Shown: one piece after another, positions 34,234 to 42,416 of the stretch | Layout of the letters: every line of letters begins with the position of its first letter | How positions within the stretch are numbered: position 1 is the stretch's first letter | Assembly (NCBI GenBank): GCA_963799425.1 | Contig: CAWCXA010000017.1 | Location: 1 to 64,000 of the forward strand | Direction: 5' to 3' | DNA from: CAVWSM01 sp963799425 | GTDB taxonomy: Bacteria; Actinomycetota; Actinomycetes; Jiangellales; Jiangellaceae | DNA length: 64,000 bases | Made by a program: the position numbers and the translations under genes | The notes under the pieces: model-generated | Told to the model about the DNA's origin: nothing | Database searches by the model: none | The model's input: only the letters and a program-made list of their open reading frames with translations

Positions 34234-37200
34234 GTGCGCAGGCTGCAAGGTCGTCGAGTCGGGGTCGTTGTCAGCGCGGTGGCGGCCGTTGTGGCCGCTA
34301 CCGTGGTCGTGCTGCCGCAGGCGGAGGGGCACGGCGGCGGAGGAAGCGGTGGTCGCGATGACGACGACCCCGTCCTGCTCTTCGCGGCCGATGGCATGCG
34401 GCAGGACGTGATCGAGCGGTACGCCAAGGAGCGCGGCCACTCGGCCGTCCCCGGCTTCGCCGAGCTGCTGCGCAAGGGAGCCTCCGCCGAGGGTGGCGGA
34501 ATGCTGACGCAGGCGCCGCCGAACACCGGGGCCGGGTGGTACACGATGGCGACCGGCGCGTGGCCTGGGGTGCACGGGTCGACCAACAACACGTTTTTCA
34601 CAAACAACCAGGCCATGGCTAACCGCACGGCCGCGTTCGACCCAGGCGTCCTGCAGGCGGAGACGATCGCGCAGGCTGCCGAGCGCGGCGGCAAGAAGGT
34701 CCTCCAGATGGAGTGGGCCGGTGGGCGCAACGGCGCCATCAATGGGCCGACGGTCGACTTCCGGAGCTTCCTCTCCGGCCGCGGTGTCACGACCAACTTC
34801 GTCTCGCCGACTGACCGGCCGGCGCTCATCGCGTCGTTCGGCCTGCAGTACGACCAGGTCACGATGGCGCCGGCCACCGGCTGGACCAACGTGCCGCGGT
34901 CCTACAGCCCGGCGCTCGAGACACGCATGAGAGTGCTCGACTTCGGCATCGACAAGTACGGTTTGGACGCATACATCTACGACAGCACCCGCGACGGCCG
35001 CACCAACTATGACCGCGTGCTCTTCTCGCGGGGCAAGGATGGCACGGCCAAGGTGGCCGACCTGCGCGAGGGCAAGTTCGCCGACGTCAAGGTCACCATC
35101 GCCGACGGACCGTCGGCGGGCCTGACGGCGGCCATGCTCATCAGGGTCGAGGAGCTGTCTCGCGACGCCTCCCAGGTGCGGCTGTTCCACACGTCGGTGA
35201 CGCGTGCAAATGCGACCTGGGCGACGTGGCCGGGCGAGCCGGGCTTCACCGGAGACTTCGCCGAGTTCGTGGCACAGAAGTTCCCGTCATCCCAGGCTGG
35301 CGACTTCGCCGTTCTCGAGGCCGGGGTTGTCAGCGAAGAGACGTATGTCGACCAGGGGCTTTACTGGGAGACAGGGCACCACCCGCTGCTGAAGTACCTC
35401 ATGCGGGCCTACAAGCCGGACCTGGCGCTCGTCGGGTACCCGGTGACTGACGAGTTCCAGCACCAGTTCGTCTCACTGGTCACGCCGACGGTTCCCGACG
35501 GGTCGCCGAACCCGGCCTACGACGACGTGCTGGTCGACGGCACGAAGGACGGTCGCGTCAAGGAACGCGAGGGCTTCATCAGGCGCGCATACTCCGGCGC
35601 CGACTCGACGATGCGGCTGGCCCAGGACCTGCTCGACCGGCACGGCGACGACGTGACGACCTTCGTCGGTGCCGACCACGGGTTCGCTCCACAGTTCCTG
35701 GCTATCGACGCCAGCAAGGTACTCGTGGACCTCGGCCTGCTGTCCAGGCCGCAGACGTCCAACTGCCGCCCCGCCACCGGCGAGACCATTGGCAAGGCCA
35801 AGGCATGCTGGGCCGGTGGCACCGTGCAGATCTACCTCAACCTCGCCGGGCGCAACCCCGCGGGTGGCGGCCTTCAGCAGGTGACCGCCGCACAGGCCCC
35901 GGCGGTCCTGGCCCAGATCGAGGTCGCCTTCGCTTCGCTCGCCGACCCCAACGACTGGGACGGCGACGGGCAACCCGAGGGCTGGAAGGTCATCGACCGG
36001 ATCTTCACGCAGGCCGAGGCGCGCACCATCCCCAACGGGCCGAACCCCACCGATACGACCGACATGGCGCATCCGACGCGCACCGGCGACCTCGTCGTGT
36101 TCGCCTACCCGCCCTACCAGTACGACGGGGCCACCCCAGGCACGCTGATCGCCAAGTCCGAGTTCTTCGGACAGCACGGCTACGTGCCTGACGTGCAGGA
36201 CCTCGAGGACAACGTCAACATGCGCGCGACGTTCCTGGCCGGTGGTGATGACATCGAGCGCGGTCGATTCACGGTGCGCTCGATCGACATCGCGCCGACC
36301 ATCGCCTACCTCATGGACATCCCCGAGCCACAGCACGCGCAGGGCAAGGTTCTGCTCGATCTGCTCGATGACACGCGTGGTGTGACACCGCTGACGATCG
36401 TGGGGCTCAACGACTTCCACGGGCAGCTGGACCCGACGACGTTCACCTTCGACGGGAGCCTGCTCCCGGTCGGCGGTGCGGCGGTCCTCGCCACGATGTT
36501 CGACGAGGAGATTGCGGGGCTCGGCAACCCGGCGCTGCTGCTGGCCGGCGGTGACAATGTCGGCGCCTCGCCGCCCAACTCCAGTCTGCTCGAGGACATG
36601 CCCACCATTGACGTCGAGAACGCGTGGGGCCTGGGCGCGACCTCCTACGGCAACCACGAGTTCGACTTCGGCGTCGAGCGGCTGCTCCGACAGCAGGAGC
36701 GGGCGAACTTCCCGTTCCTCGCCACCAACATCGTCGATGAGGTTACGGGGGAGCGCCCAGACTGGGTCACACCATCCGTCGTTCTCGACGTCGGTGGTGT
36801 CAAGGTCGGCGTCATCGGCTCGGCGCTCGAGACCACGCCGGAGCTGGTCAAGGCGGGGGCAACCGAGGGCCTGAAGTTCCTGCCCTCGGCACCAGCCATC
36901 GCCGAGGAGTCCCAGCGGCTGCGACGGCAGGGCGTCAGGGTTCAGCTCGTGGTGATCCACGAGGGCGCATCCGTCGGTTCCAACGCGGTCGGCACTACGC
37001 CTGGCGCGCCATGGGACGGACCGATCGTTCCCATTGCCGAAGAGCTCGCCGACACGACGGTCGACGCCATCATCGCCGGTCACACGCACCGAGTGGCCAA
37101 CACCATGGTCGGCGACATCCTCGTCACCGAGGGCATCAACGCGGGCGCGTCGTTCTCCGTCTTGCAGCTCATGGTGGAGCGAGGTGACGTGGCGTGGGTC

Positions 37201-37935
37201 GGAGGCGCCACCCGCATCGCGAAGAACATCGGTGTGACGCCGCGTGCCGACGTCGCGGCGATCGTCGACGCGGCCAACACAGAGACGGCACCGCTGCGCA
37301 ACAGGATCGTCGGCACCCAGAGCGCCGACATCAGGCGGGACCCGTCCCGGCTGAGCGAGTCGGCGATGGGCAACTTCGTCGCCGACATCATGCGGGCGAA
37401 ATACCCGGAGGCGCAGGCGGCCATCACCAACTCGGGCGGGCTGCGCGCGGATCTCAACATGACCCCGCCGTCGAGCGGTGGGGAGCAGCCCGGCGAGATC
37501 ACCTTCGGTGAGGTGTTCACGGTGCTGCCGTTCGGCAACGCCACGACTCTGCTGACGCTGACGGGCGCCCAGCTGAACCAGGCGCTACTCAACGGGTTCA
37601 GCCCGGTTTGCAACCCGCAGATCGCCACCGGGCGCTTCCCGCAGGTGTCGGGGCTCAAACTCAGCTTTGCGTGCAACGGCACCACCCCGGTGGTCACCGA
37701 GATGTCGCTGGCGCCACAGGGTCCGGCCGGCCCGCTCACGCCCATTGGGCCGACGGACACCGTCCGCATAGTCACCAACGACTTCATGTTCACCGGCGGT
37801 GACGGCTACACGGTGTTCACCCAAGGCAGCGACGTCGAGCAGCCGGGTGACTTGTTGCTCGATGTGGTGATCGAGCACATCGAGGCCAACTCGCCGGTGT
37901 CTGCTGTCGTCGACGGGAGGATCGTCCGCGGCTGA
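34234..37935 (+). CDS. Secreted type I phosphodiesterase / 5'-nucleotidase fusion protein
   Basis: A 1233-residue exported protein. A basic N-terminus plus a hydrophobic helix (about residues 10-28) forms a signal peptide or anchor. The first half (about 45-715) is an alkaline-phosphatase-superfamily phosphodiesterase/nucleotide pyrophosphatase: metal motif LLFAADGMRQD, nucleophile Thr in QAPPNTGAGW, and VGADHGFAPQ. The second half (about 730-1230) is a 5'-nucleotidase: LNDFHGQL, LAGGDNVG, YGNHEFDFG, IAGHTHR, then the nucleoside-binding domain with ITNSGGLRADL and FTGGDGYTVF. GTG 34234 follows GAGGGAG; ATG 34171 is an alternative. Both active sites appear intact. Together they would convert extracellular nucleotides to nucleoside and phosphate. 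No cell-wall sorting signal is seen. Confidence 0.88.
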   Translation: MRRLQGRRVGVVVSAVAAVVAATVVVLPQAEGHGGGGSGGRDDDDPVLLFAADGMRQDVIERYAKERGHSAVPGFAELLRKGASAEGGGMLTQAPPNTGAGWYTMATGAWPGVHGSTNNTFFTNNQAMANRTAAFDPGVLQAETIAQAAERGGKKVLQMEWAGGRNGAINGPTVDFRSFLSGRGVTTNFVSPTDRPALIASFGLQYDQVTMAPATGWTNVPRSYSPALETRMRVLDFGIDKYGLDAYIYDSTRDGRTNYDRVLFSRGKDGTAKVADLREGKFADVKVTIADGPSAGLTAAMLIRVEELSRDASQVRLFHTSVTRANATWATWPGEPGFTGDFAEFVAQKFPSSQAGDFAVLEAGVVSEETYVDQGLYWETGHHPLLKYLMRAYKPDLALVGYPVTDEFQHQFVSLVTPTVPDGSPNPAYDDVLVDGTKDGRVKEREGFIRRAYSGADSTMRLAQDLLDRHGDDVTTFVGADHGFAPQFLAIDASKVLVDLGLLSRPQTSNCRPATGETIGKAKACWAGGTVQIYLNLAGRNPAGGGLQQVTAAQAPAVLAQIEVAFASLADPNDWDGDGQPEGWKVIDRIFTQAEARTIPNGPNPTDTTDMAHPTRTGDLVVFAYPPYQYDGATPGTLIAKSEFFGQHGYVPDVQDLEDNVNMRATFLAGGDDIERGRFTVRSIDIAPTIAYLMDIPEPQHAQGKVLLDLLDDTRGVTPLTIVGLNDFHGQLDPTTFTFDGSLLPVGGAAVLATMFDEEIAGLGNPALLLAGGDNVGASPPNSSLLEDMPTIDVENAWGLGATSYGNHEFDFGVERLLRQQERANFPFLATNIVDEVTGERPDWVTPSVVLDVGGVKVGVIGSALETTPELVKAGATEGLKFLPSAPAIAEESQRLRRQGVRVQLVVIHEGASVGSNAVGTTPGAPWDGPIVPIAEELADTTVDAIIAGHTHRVANTMVGDILVTEGINAGASFSVLQLMVERGDVAWVGGATRIAKNIGVTPRADVAAIVDAANTETAPLRNRIVGTQSADIRRDPSRLSESAMGNFVADIMRAKYPEAQAAITNSGGLRADLNMTPPSSGGEQPGEITFGEVFTVLPFGNATTLLTLTGAQLNQALLNGFSPVCNPQIATGRFPQVSGLKLSFACNGTTPVVTEMSLAPQGPAGPLTPIGPTDTVRIVTNDFMFTGGDGYTVFTQGSDVEQPGDLLLDVVIEHIEANSPVSAVVDGRIVRG

Positions 37936-37958
37936 GCGTTCCCGCGGGAACGGCTGAA

Positions 37959-37997
37959 GGGCCGCTCTGCGCCGAACCTGTCGGCGCAGGGCGGCCC
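37959..37997. terminator. Strong bidirectional terminator hairpin
   Basis: 17-bp arms GGGCCGCTCTGCGCCGA (37959-37975) and TCGGCGCAGGGCGGCCC (37981-37997) with one wobble and a 5-nt loop lie between the convergent phosphodiesterase/nucleotidase gene and the acetyltransferase. Confidence 0.8.
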
Positions 37998-38002
37998 CGT
38001 GC

Positions 38003-38791
38003 TCAGACAGACTCCGCGGCGCAGGCCGTACCTACTCGGCGAAAGCCCACCCGCTCGTAAACCCGCGCGATCTCGTCGCTGCCGGCCGAGAGAAACACGG
38101 TCTGCGCACCGCGGGCTCGGGCATCCGCCACCAGCGCGGCCGTCACCGCGGCTCCGATCCCGCGGCGCCGCGCGCTCGGCAGCGTGGCGATCCCGGTGAG
38201 TTCGGTGACCCCCTCGATGGGTTGGTGGCTGCCTGCGGCCAGCGGACCCGAGCCGTCCTCGGCGACCACCAGGACGCTGCGCCGCGCGCCAAGCCGTCTG
38301 CGAAGATGCGCCACGCCCTGCCCACCCGCTGCCACGTCACGCTCCGCCGGACCCGGCGCTCCGACAGCGGTTCCCGCCGACTCGAACCCGAGCACGACGG
38401 TCGCCTGGATCCGCGGCAGGCCAGGGTCGTCGGCGGGCACGAGCCGCAGCCGTACGCCATCCGGCACTCGAGCCACCCGCAGGCTCTGGAGCACGAGCAG
38501 CGGAAACGCGTGGACGACAAGCCCAACGTCCTCGCACACCGCGGCGAGCGACGGCGTAGTCTCGGCAACCCACTCGATCGTCTCCGGCACCCCGAGCTCG
38601 CGCTGCCGCTCCGTGAGCGCCCTGACGTCGGGCTCGGTGAATGGGCCCGCGCCGCCAAGTTGTGGACGCGCGTAGTACGGCCATGAGCCGGTCGAGACGA
38701 ACAGAGTGAACGGGCCGACCCGCTCCGGCTGCGCGCTGAACCGAGGTGCCTCGTCGTAGTACTGCTCCAGGCGGTCGAGCAGGGTCGTCAC
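38003..38791 (-). CDS. GNAT family N-acetyltransferase
   Basis: A 262-residue acetyltransferase. The C-terminal GNAT core has TGIATLPSARRRGIGAAVTAAL (acetyl-CoA loop, from about residue 200), followed by FLSAGSDEIARVYERVGFRR. The N-terminal ~130 residues are a variable domain seen in actinobacterial versions. GTG 38791 is chosen because the similarity begins there. Substrate unknown. Confidence 0.82.
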   Translation of the reverse strand: MTTLLDRLEQYYDEAPRFSAQPERVGPFTLFVSTGSWPYYARPQLGGAGPFTEPDVRALTERQRELGVPETIEWVAETTPSLAAVCEDVGLVVHAFPLLVLQSLRVARVPDGVRLRLVPADDPGLPRIQATVVLGFESAGTAVGAPGPAERDVAAGGQGVAHLRRRLGARRSVLVVAEDGSGPLAAGSHQPIEGVTELTGIATLPSARRRGIGAAVTAALVADARARGAQTVFLSAGSDEIARVYERVGFRRVGTACAAESV

Positions 38792-38843
38792 CGGACCATC
38801 CTGGCAGCCAGCACCCCCTAGCCGGGCATATAGGCTCACTGTC

Positions 38844-39836
38844 ATGCGATTCGGACTATTCGTTCCCCAGGGCTGGAAGGTCGACCTCGCCGGCATCGAG
38901 ACCACCGAGCACTGGCCGACGATGACGCGCATCGCCCGGCTCGCCGAGGACCGGGGGTTCGAGTCCGTCTGGGTCTACGACCACTTCCACACGGTGCCGG
39001 CCCCGACGCAGGAGGTCACGTACGAAGCGTGGACCCTCATGGCTTCGCTGGCCGCTGTCACCGACCGCGTGCGGCTCGGCCAGATGTGCACGTGCATGGG
39101 CTACCGCTCGCCCGCCTACCTGGCGAAGGTCGCCGCGTCGATCGACGTGATCTCCGGCGGTCGGCTCGAGATGGGCATCGGCGCGGGTTGGTACGAGCAC
39201 GAGTTCAACGCCTACGGGTACGGCTTTCCGCGAGCCGGCATGCGACTGCAGGGCCTCGCCGAGGGCGTCGAGATCATGAAGCGGATGTGGACCGAGGACG
39301 AGGCCACGTACGCCGGCGAGATTTTTAGCGTGAGCGGGGCGATCTGTCAGCCCAAGCCGCAGCAGCAGCCGCACGTGCCGCTGTGGATCGCCGGTGGCGG
39401 TGAGCGCAAGACGCTGCGCATCGCGGCTCAGCACGCGCAGTACACCAACTTCGGCTGGCAACCAGACGTCTTCGCGCGGAAGTCGGCGATCCTCGCCGAG
39501 CACTGCCGCGAACTCGGTAGGGACTTCGACACGATCACGCGCACGTCCAACTTCGATGTGATGATCGGCGAGACGGAGGCTGACGTCGCCGCCCGGCTCG
39601 ACCACTTCGAGCAGCACTACCAGAAGTACGTGCCGCCGGAGGCGGCTGCCCGGCAGATGCGCAACCTCCGCGGCGCCTACCTCGTCGGCACGCCGGAGCA
39701 GATCGTCGAGCGTCTTCAGCGGATGGCCGAGCTCGGGATGACGTACGCGATCACCTATTTCGTCGACGCCGCGTACGACACCTCGAGCATCGAGCTGTTC
39801 GCGAGCAAGGTGATGCCCGAGCTGCAGTCCTCCTGA
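38844..39836 (+). CDS. LLM-class F420-dependent oxidoreductase
   Basis: A 330-residue luciferase-like monooxygenase-fold protein. Blocks typical of the F420 group are RFGLFVPQGW, GFESVWVYDHF, LGQMCTCMGYRSPAYLAK and GGRLEMGIGAGWYEHEF. The family reduces or oxidises diverse substrates with coenzyme F420. ATG 38844 lies about 10 nt after CATATAGGCT, a good -10 box, so the transcript may be leaderless. Its specific substrate is unknown. Confidence 0.88.
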   Translation: MRFGLFVPQGWKVDLAGIETTEHWPTMTRIARLAEDRGFESVWVYDHFHTVPAPTQEVTYEAWTLMASLAAVTDRVRLGQMCTCMGYRSPAYLAKVAASIDVISGGRLEMGIGAGWYEHEFNAYGYGFPRAGMRLQGLAEGVEIMKRMWTEDEATYAGEIFSVSGAICQPKPQQQPHVPLWIAGGGERKTLRIAAQHAQYTNFGWQPDVFARKSAILAEHCRELGRDFDTITRTSNFDVMIGETEADVAARLDHFEQHYQKYVPPEAAARQMRNLRGAYLVGTPEQIVERLQRMAELGMTYAITYFVDAAYDTSSIELFASKVMPELQSS

Positions 39837-39846
39837 CGCAACGCCA

Positions 39847-39920
39847 CACTGCGTCGATAGGTTCGAGGGAGGGTGTCGTTGCGTCGACTCACGGTTCGAC
39901 GGAGGGTGCCGTTGCGTCGA
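39847..39920. repeat. Tandem repeat, period 33 bp, two full copies plus a partial
   Basis: GTTCGAGGGAGGGTGTCGTT-GCGTCGA (39861-39887) recurs with three changes at 39894-39920; a remnant CACTGCGTCGA sits at 39847-39857. On the other strand the unit contains CGCAACGRCACCCTC, matching the form of the 13381-13569 repeat core (CGCA-N2-G-N-C-N-CCCTC). Confidence 0.75.
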
Positions 39921-39950
39921 ATCTGACGGCGGGCGGGGGACAATGGCGCC

Positions 39951-40682
39951 GTGAGCCTCTATCGCGACGAAGCCGTCGTGCTTCGGACGCAGAAGCTCGG
40001 CGAGGCCGACCGGATCATCACCTTGCTGACGCGCCGACATGGTCGGGTGCGGGCGGTGGGCAAGGGGGTGCGGCGTACGACGTCGCGGTTCGGTGCGCGC
40101 CTGGAGCCGTTCATGCTCATCGACGTCCAGCTGGCCACGGGACGCAGCCTCGACGTGGTGGCCCAGGTGGAGACGATGGCCCCGTACGCGCGCGAGATCT
40201 GCACCGATTATGCCCGGTACACGGCGGGCACGGCGATGCTGGAGACCGCCGAGCGGTTCACCGCCGAGGAGCACGAGCCGTCGACGCAGCAGTTCCTGCT
40301 CCTGGTCGGCGGCCTGCGCGCACTGGCGGCGGGGGAGCACGACCCGGGACTGGTGCTCGACGCCTTCATCCTGCGGTCGCTCGCCGTGGCGGGCTTCGCG
40401 CCAAGCTTTGACAACTGTGCGCGCTGCGCGACGGCGGGTCCGCACCGGTTCTTCTCGGTGCAGGGCGGCGGCATGGTCTGCTCGACCTGCCGGCCGGCCG
40501 GATCGGTGGCGCCGTCCGACGGCACGGTGGCGCTCCTCGGCGCTCTGCTCTCCGGCGACTGGACGCTCGTCGACGCGAGTGAACCCGGCGACCGCCGGGC
40601 CGGCAGTGGGATCGTGGCGGCATTCCTGCAGTGGCACCTGGAGCGTGGGCTGCGCTCGCTCCGCCACGTCGAGCGCGTCTAG
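39951..40682 (+). CDS. recO: DNA repair protein RecO
   Basis: A 243-residue recombination mediator loading RecA with RecR. The OB-fold is at the N-terminus (YRDEAVVLRTQKLGEADRII) and a zinc site in the helical C-terminal domain is formed by CARCA and CSTCR (about residues 160-185). GTG 39951 directly follows the repeat region. uppS follows after 119 bp. RecO-UppS adjacency is typical of actinobacteria. Confidence 0.95.
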   Translation: MSLYRDEAVVLRTQKLGEADRIITLLTRRHGRVRAVGKGVRRTTSRFGARLEPFMLIDVQLATGRSLDVVAQVETMAPYAREICTDYARYTAGTAMLETAERFTAEEHEPSTQQFLLLVGGLRALAAGEHDPGLVLDAFILRSLAVAGFAPSFDNCARCATAGPHRFFSVQGGGMVCSTCRPAGSVAPSDGTVALLGALLSGDWTLVDASEPGDRRAGSGIVAAFLQWHLERGLRSLRHVERV

Positions 40683-40801
40683 GCGACCTGTCAGGTTGTC
40701 AGGGCGGCTGACCAGCGCGAACGCGACCACCGCGCCTGACAAGCCGCTTGACTGGGCTGACAAGTCGCGAGCGCCGAGGCGCGCGGTCGTAGGGTGGCGC
40801 C

Positions 40802-41593
40802 GTGCCTCGCCGCCATACGTACGCCGCCCCCACGCCGCACCCCTCCGGAGCAACGCCGCCGCCCATCCCGGCTGACCTGGTGCCGCGGCATGTTGCTGTC
40901 GTCATGGACGGCAACGGACGGTGGGCCAAACAGCGTGGCCTGCCGCGAACGCGCGGCCACGAGGCCGGCGAGGCGAGCCTGCTCGACGTGATCCACGGCG
41001 CGGTCCAGCTTGGCGTCAAGTACCTGTCGGCGTACGCGTTCTCCACCGAGAACTGGCGGCGCTCGCCCGACGAGGTGCGCTTCCTGATGGGCTTCAACCG
41101 CGACGTGATCCACCGTCGTCGCGACGAGCTCGACGCGCTCGGGGTGCGAGTCGTGTGGGCGGGACGACGACCGCGACTCTGGAAGAGTGTCATCGCCGAG
41201 CTGGAAGACGCCGAGCGCCGCACGCGCGACAACGACGTCATCACGCTTCAGTTCTGCGTCAATTACGGCGGGCGGGCCGAGCTCGCCGACGCTGTTCGCC
41301 AGATCGCCGAGGAGGCTGCGGCTGGTCGGCTGCGTCCCGGCAAAGTCGACGAGAAGACGATCGCGCGCCACCTCTACCGGCCGGACGTGCCCGACGTCGA
41401 CCTGTTCATCCGGTCATCCGGCGAGCAGCGGACCTCGAACTTCCTGCTGTGGCAGTCGGCGTACGCGGAGATGGTCTTCCTCGACACGCTGTGGCCCGAT
41501 TTCGACCGACGTGAGCTGTGGCGGGCAATCGAGATGTACGCCGCTCGTGACCGGCGTTACGGCGGCGCGATCCCGAACCCCACGGCGAGCTAG
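40802..41593 (+). CDS. uppS: Polyprenyl diphosphate synthase UppS family
   Basis: A 263-residue cis-prenyltransferase making the long-chain lipid carrier for cell-wall synthesis. The catalytic block HVAVVMDGNGRWAKQRGL (Asp plus the FPP-binding residues) is near residue 30. The C-terminal motif FIRSSGEQRTSNFLLWQSAY binds pyrophosphate. GTG 40802. It ends 12 bp from the convergent ring-hydrolase gene and marks the edge of the catabolic cluster. Confidence 0.95.
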   Translation: MPRRHTYAAPTPHPSGATPPPIPADLVPRHVAVVMDGNGRWAKQRGLPRTRGHEAGEASLLDVIHGAVQLGVKYLSAYAFSTENWRRSPDEVRFLMGFNRDVIHRRRDELDALGVRVVWAGRRPRLWKSVIAELEDAERRTRDNDVITLQFCVNYGGRAELADAVRQIAEEAAAGRLRPGKVDEKTIARHLYRPDVPDVDLFIRSSGEQRTSNFLLWQSAYAEMVFLDTLWPDFDRRELWRAIEMYAARDRRYGGAIPNPTAS

Positions 41594-41605
41594 CGCAGTT
41601 ACCGA

Positions 41606-42406
41606 TCAGCGGTACGGCGAGAAGTCCGGCGGCCGCTTCTCGACGAACGCGCGGGCGCCCTCCATCCCTTCAGCCGACTGCGTGAACAGGTCAAGGCCGT
41701 CGAAGGCAAGGTGGGACAGTCCGCTCAGGTGGTCGGTGTCAGCGTTGAACGAGTGCTTGAGGAACCTGAGTGCCGTGGGGGAGTACGAAGCCATCGTGCG
41801 GCCCCACTCAAGTGCCTTGGACATGAGCTGGTCGGCGGGGACGACCTCGTTGACGAGACCCCAGCGCTCCGCGGTCGTGGCGTCGTACAGGTCGAGCAGG
41901 AACCAGATCTGTCGCGCCCGCTTTTCGCCGACCACCCGAGCGAGATATGCCGAGCCGAAGCCAGCGTCAAACGAGCCGACGCGGGGCCCGCTCTGACCAA
42001 ACCGGGCATGCTCGGCGGCAATGGTAAGGTCGCACAAGACGTGGAGTACGTGGCCGCCGCCCACCGCGACCCCGTTGACGGCGGCGATGACGGGCTTGGG
42101 GATGTCGCGGATGATGCGGTGCAGCCGCTCGATCTCGAACGTGCCCCACTCGGTCTCACCGTAGGAGCCGGTCTCCGCCCGCTCCTTCACATCGCCGCCG
42201 GCGCAGAAGGCCTTGTCGCCGGCGCCGGTCAAGACGACGCAGGCGATGCGCTTGTCGGCCCACGCATGCTTGAACGCGTTGAGCAGCTCATCGACCGTGC
42301 GACCGCGGAAGGCATTGTAGCGCTCGGGCCGGTTGATCGTGATCACCGCAACGCCGTCGTCCGGGCGCACCTCGTACACGACGTCCGTGAACTCCTCGAC
42401 CTTCAC
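41606..42406 (-). CDS. Enoyl-CoA hydratase-superfamily ring hydrolase, MenB/BadI-like
   Basis: A 266-residue crotonase-fold protein. It matches the MenB/BadI group closely: NRPERYNAFRG, AFCAGGD, the signature GQSGPRVGSFDAGFGSAYLA, VVGEKRARQIW, SPTALRFLKHSFN and FVEKRPPDF. MenB closes a ring by Dieckmann condensation; BadI (2-ketocyclohexanecarboxyl-CoA hydrolase) runs the reverse and opens it. No other menaquinone gene is here and the gene lies in an aromatic-CoA cluster, so hydrolytic ring opening of a 2-oxocyclohexane-carboxyl-CoA is the better reading. GTG 42406 follows GGGAG, 10 bp after the thiolase stop, forming a two-gene operon. Confidence 0.85.
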   Translation of the reverse strand: MKVEEFTDVVYEVRPDDGVAVITINRPERYNAFRGRTVDELLNAFKHAWADKRIACVVLTGAGDKAFCAGGDVKERAETGSYGETEWGTFEIERLHRIIRDIPKPVIAAVNGVAVGGGHVLHVLCDLTIAAEHARFGQSGPRVGSFDAGFGSAYLARVVGEKRARQIWFLLDLYDATTAERWGLVNEVVPADQLMSKALEWGRTMASYSPTALRFLKHSFNADTDHLSGLSHLAFDGLDLFTQSAEGMEGARAFVEKRPPDFSPYR

Positions 42407-42416
42407 GCTGACTCCC

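Noticed and set aside
41606..42406. Menaquinone biosynthesis gene menB
   Set aside because: The family signature allows it, but no other men gene is present and the operon partner is a 3-oxoadipyl-type thiolase. Kept as an alternative only.
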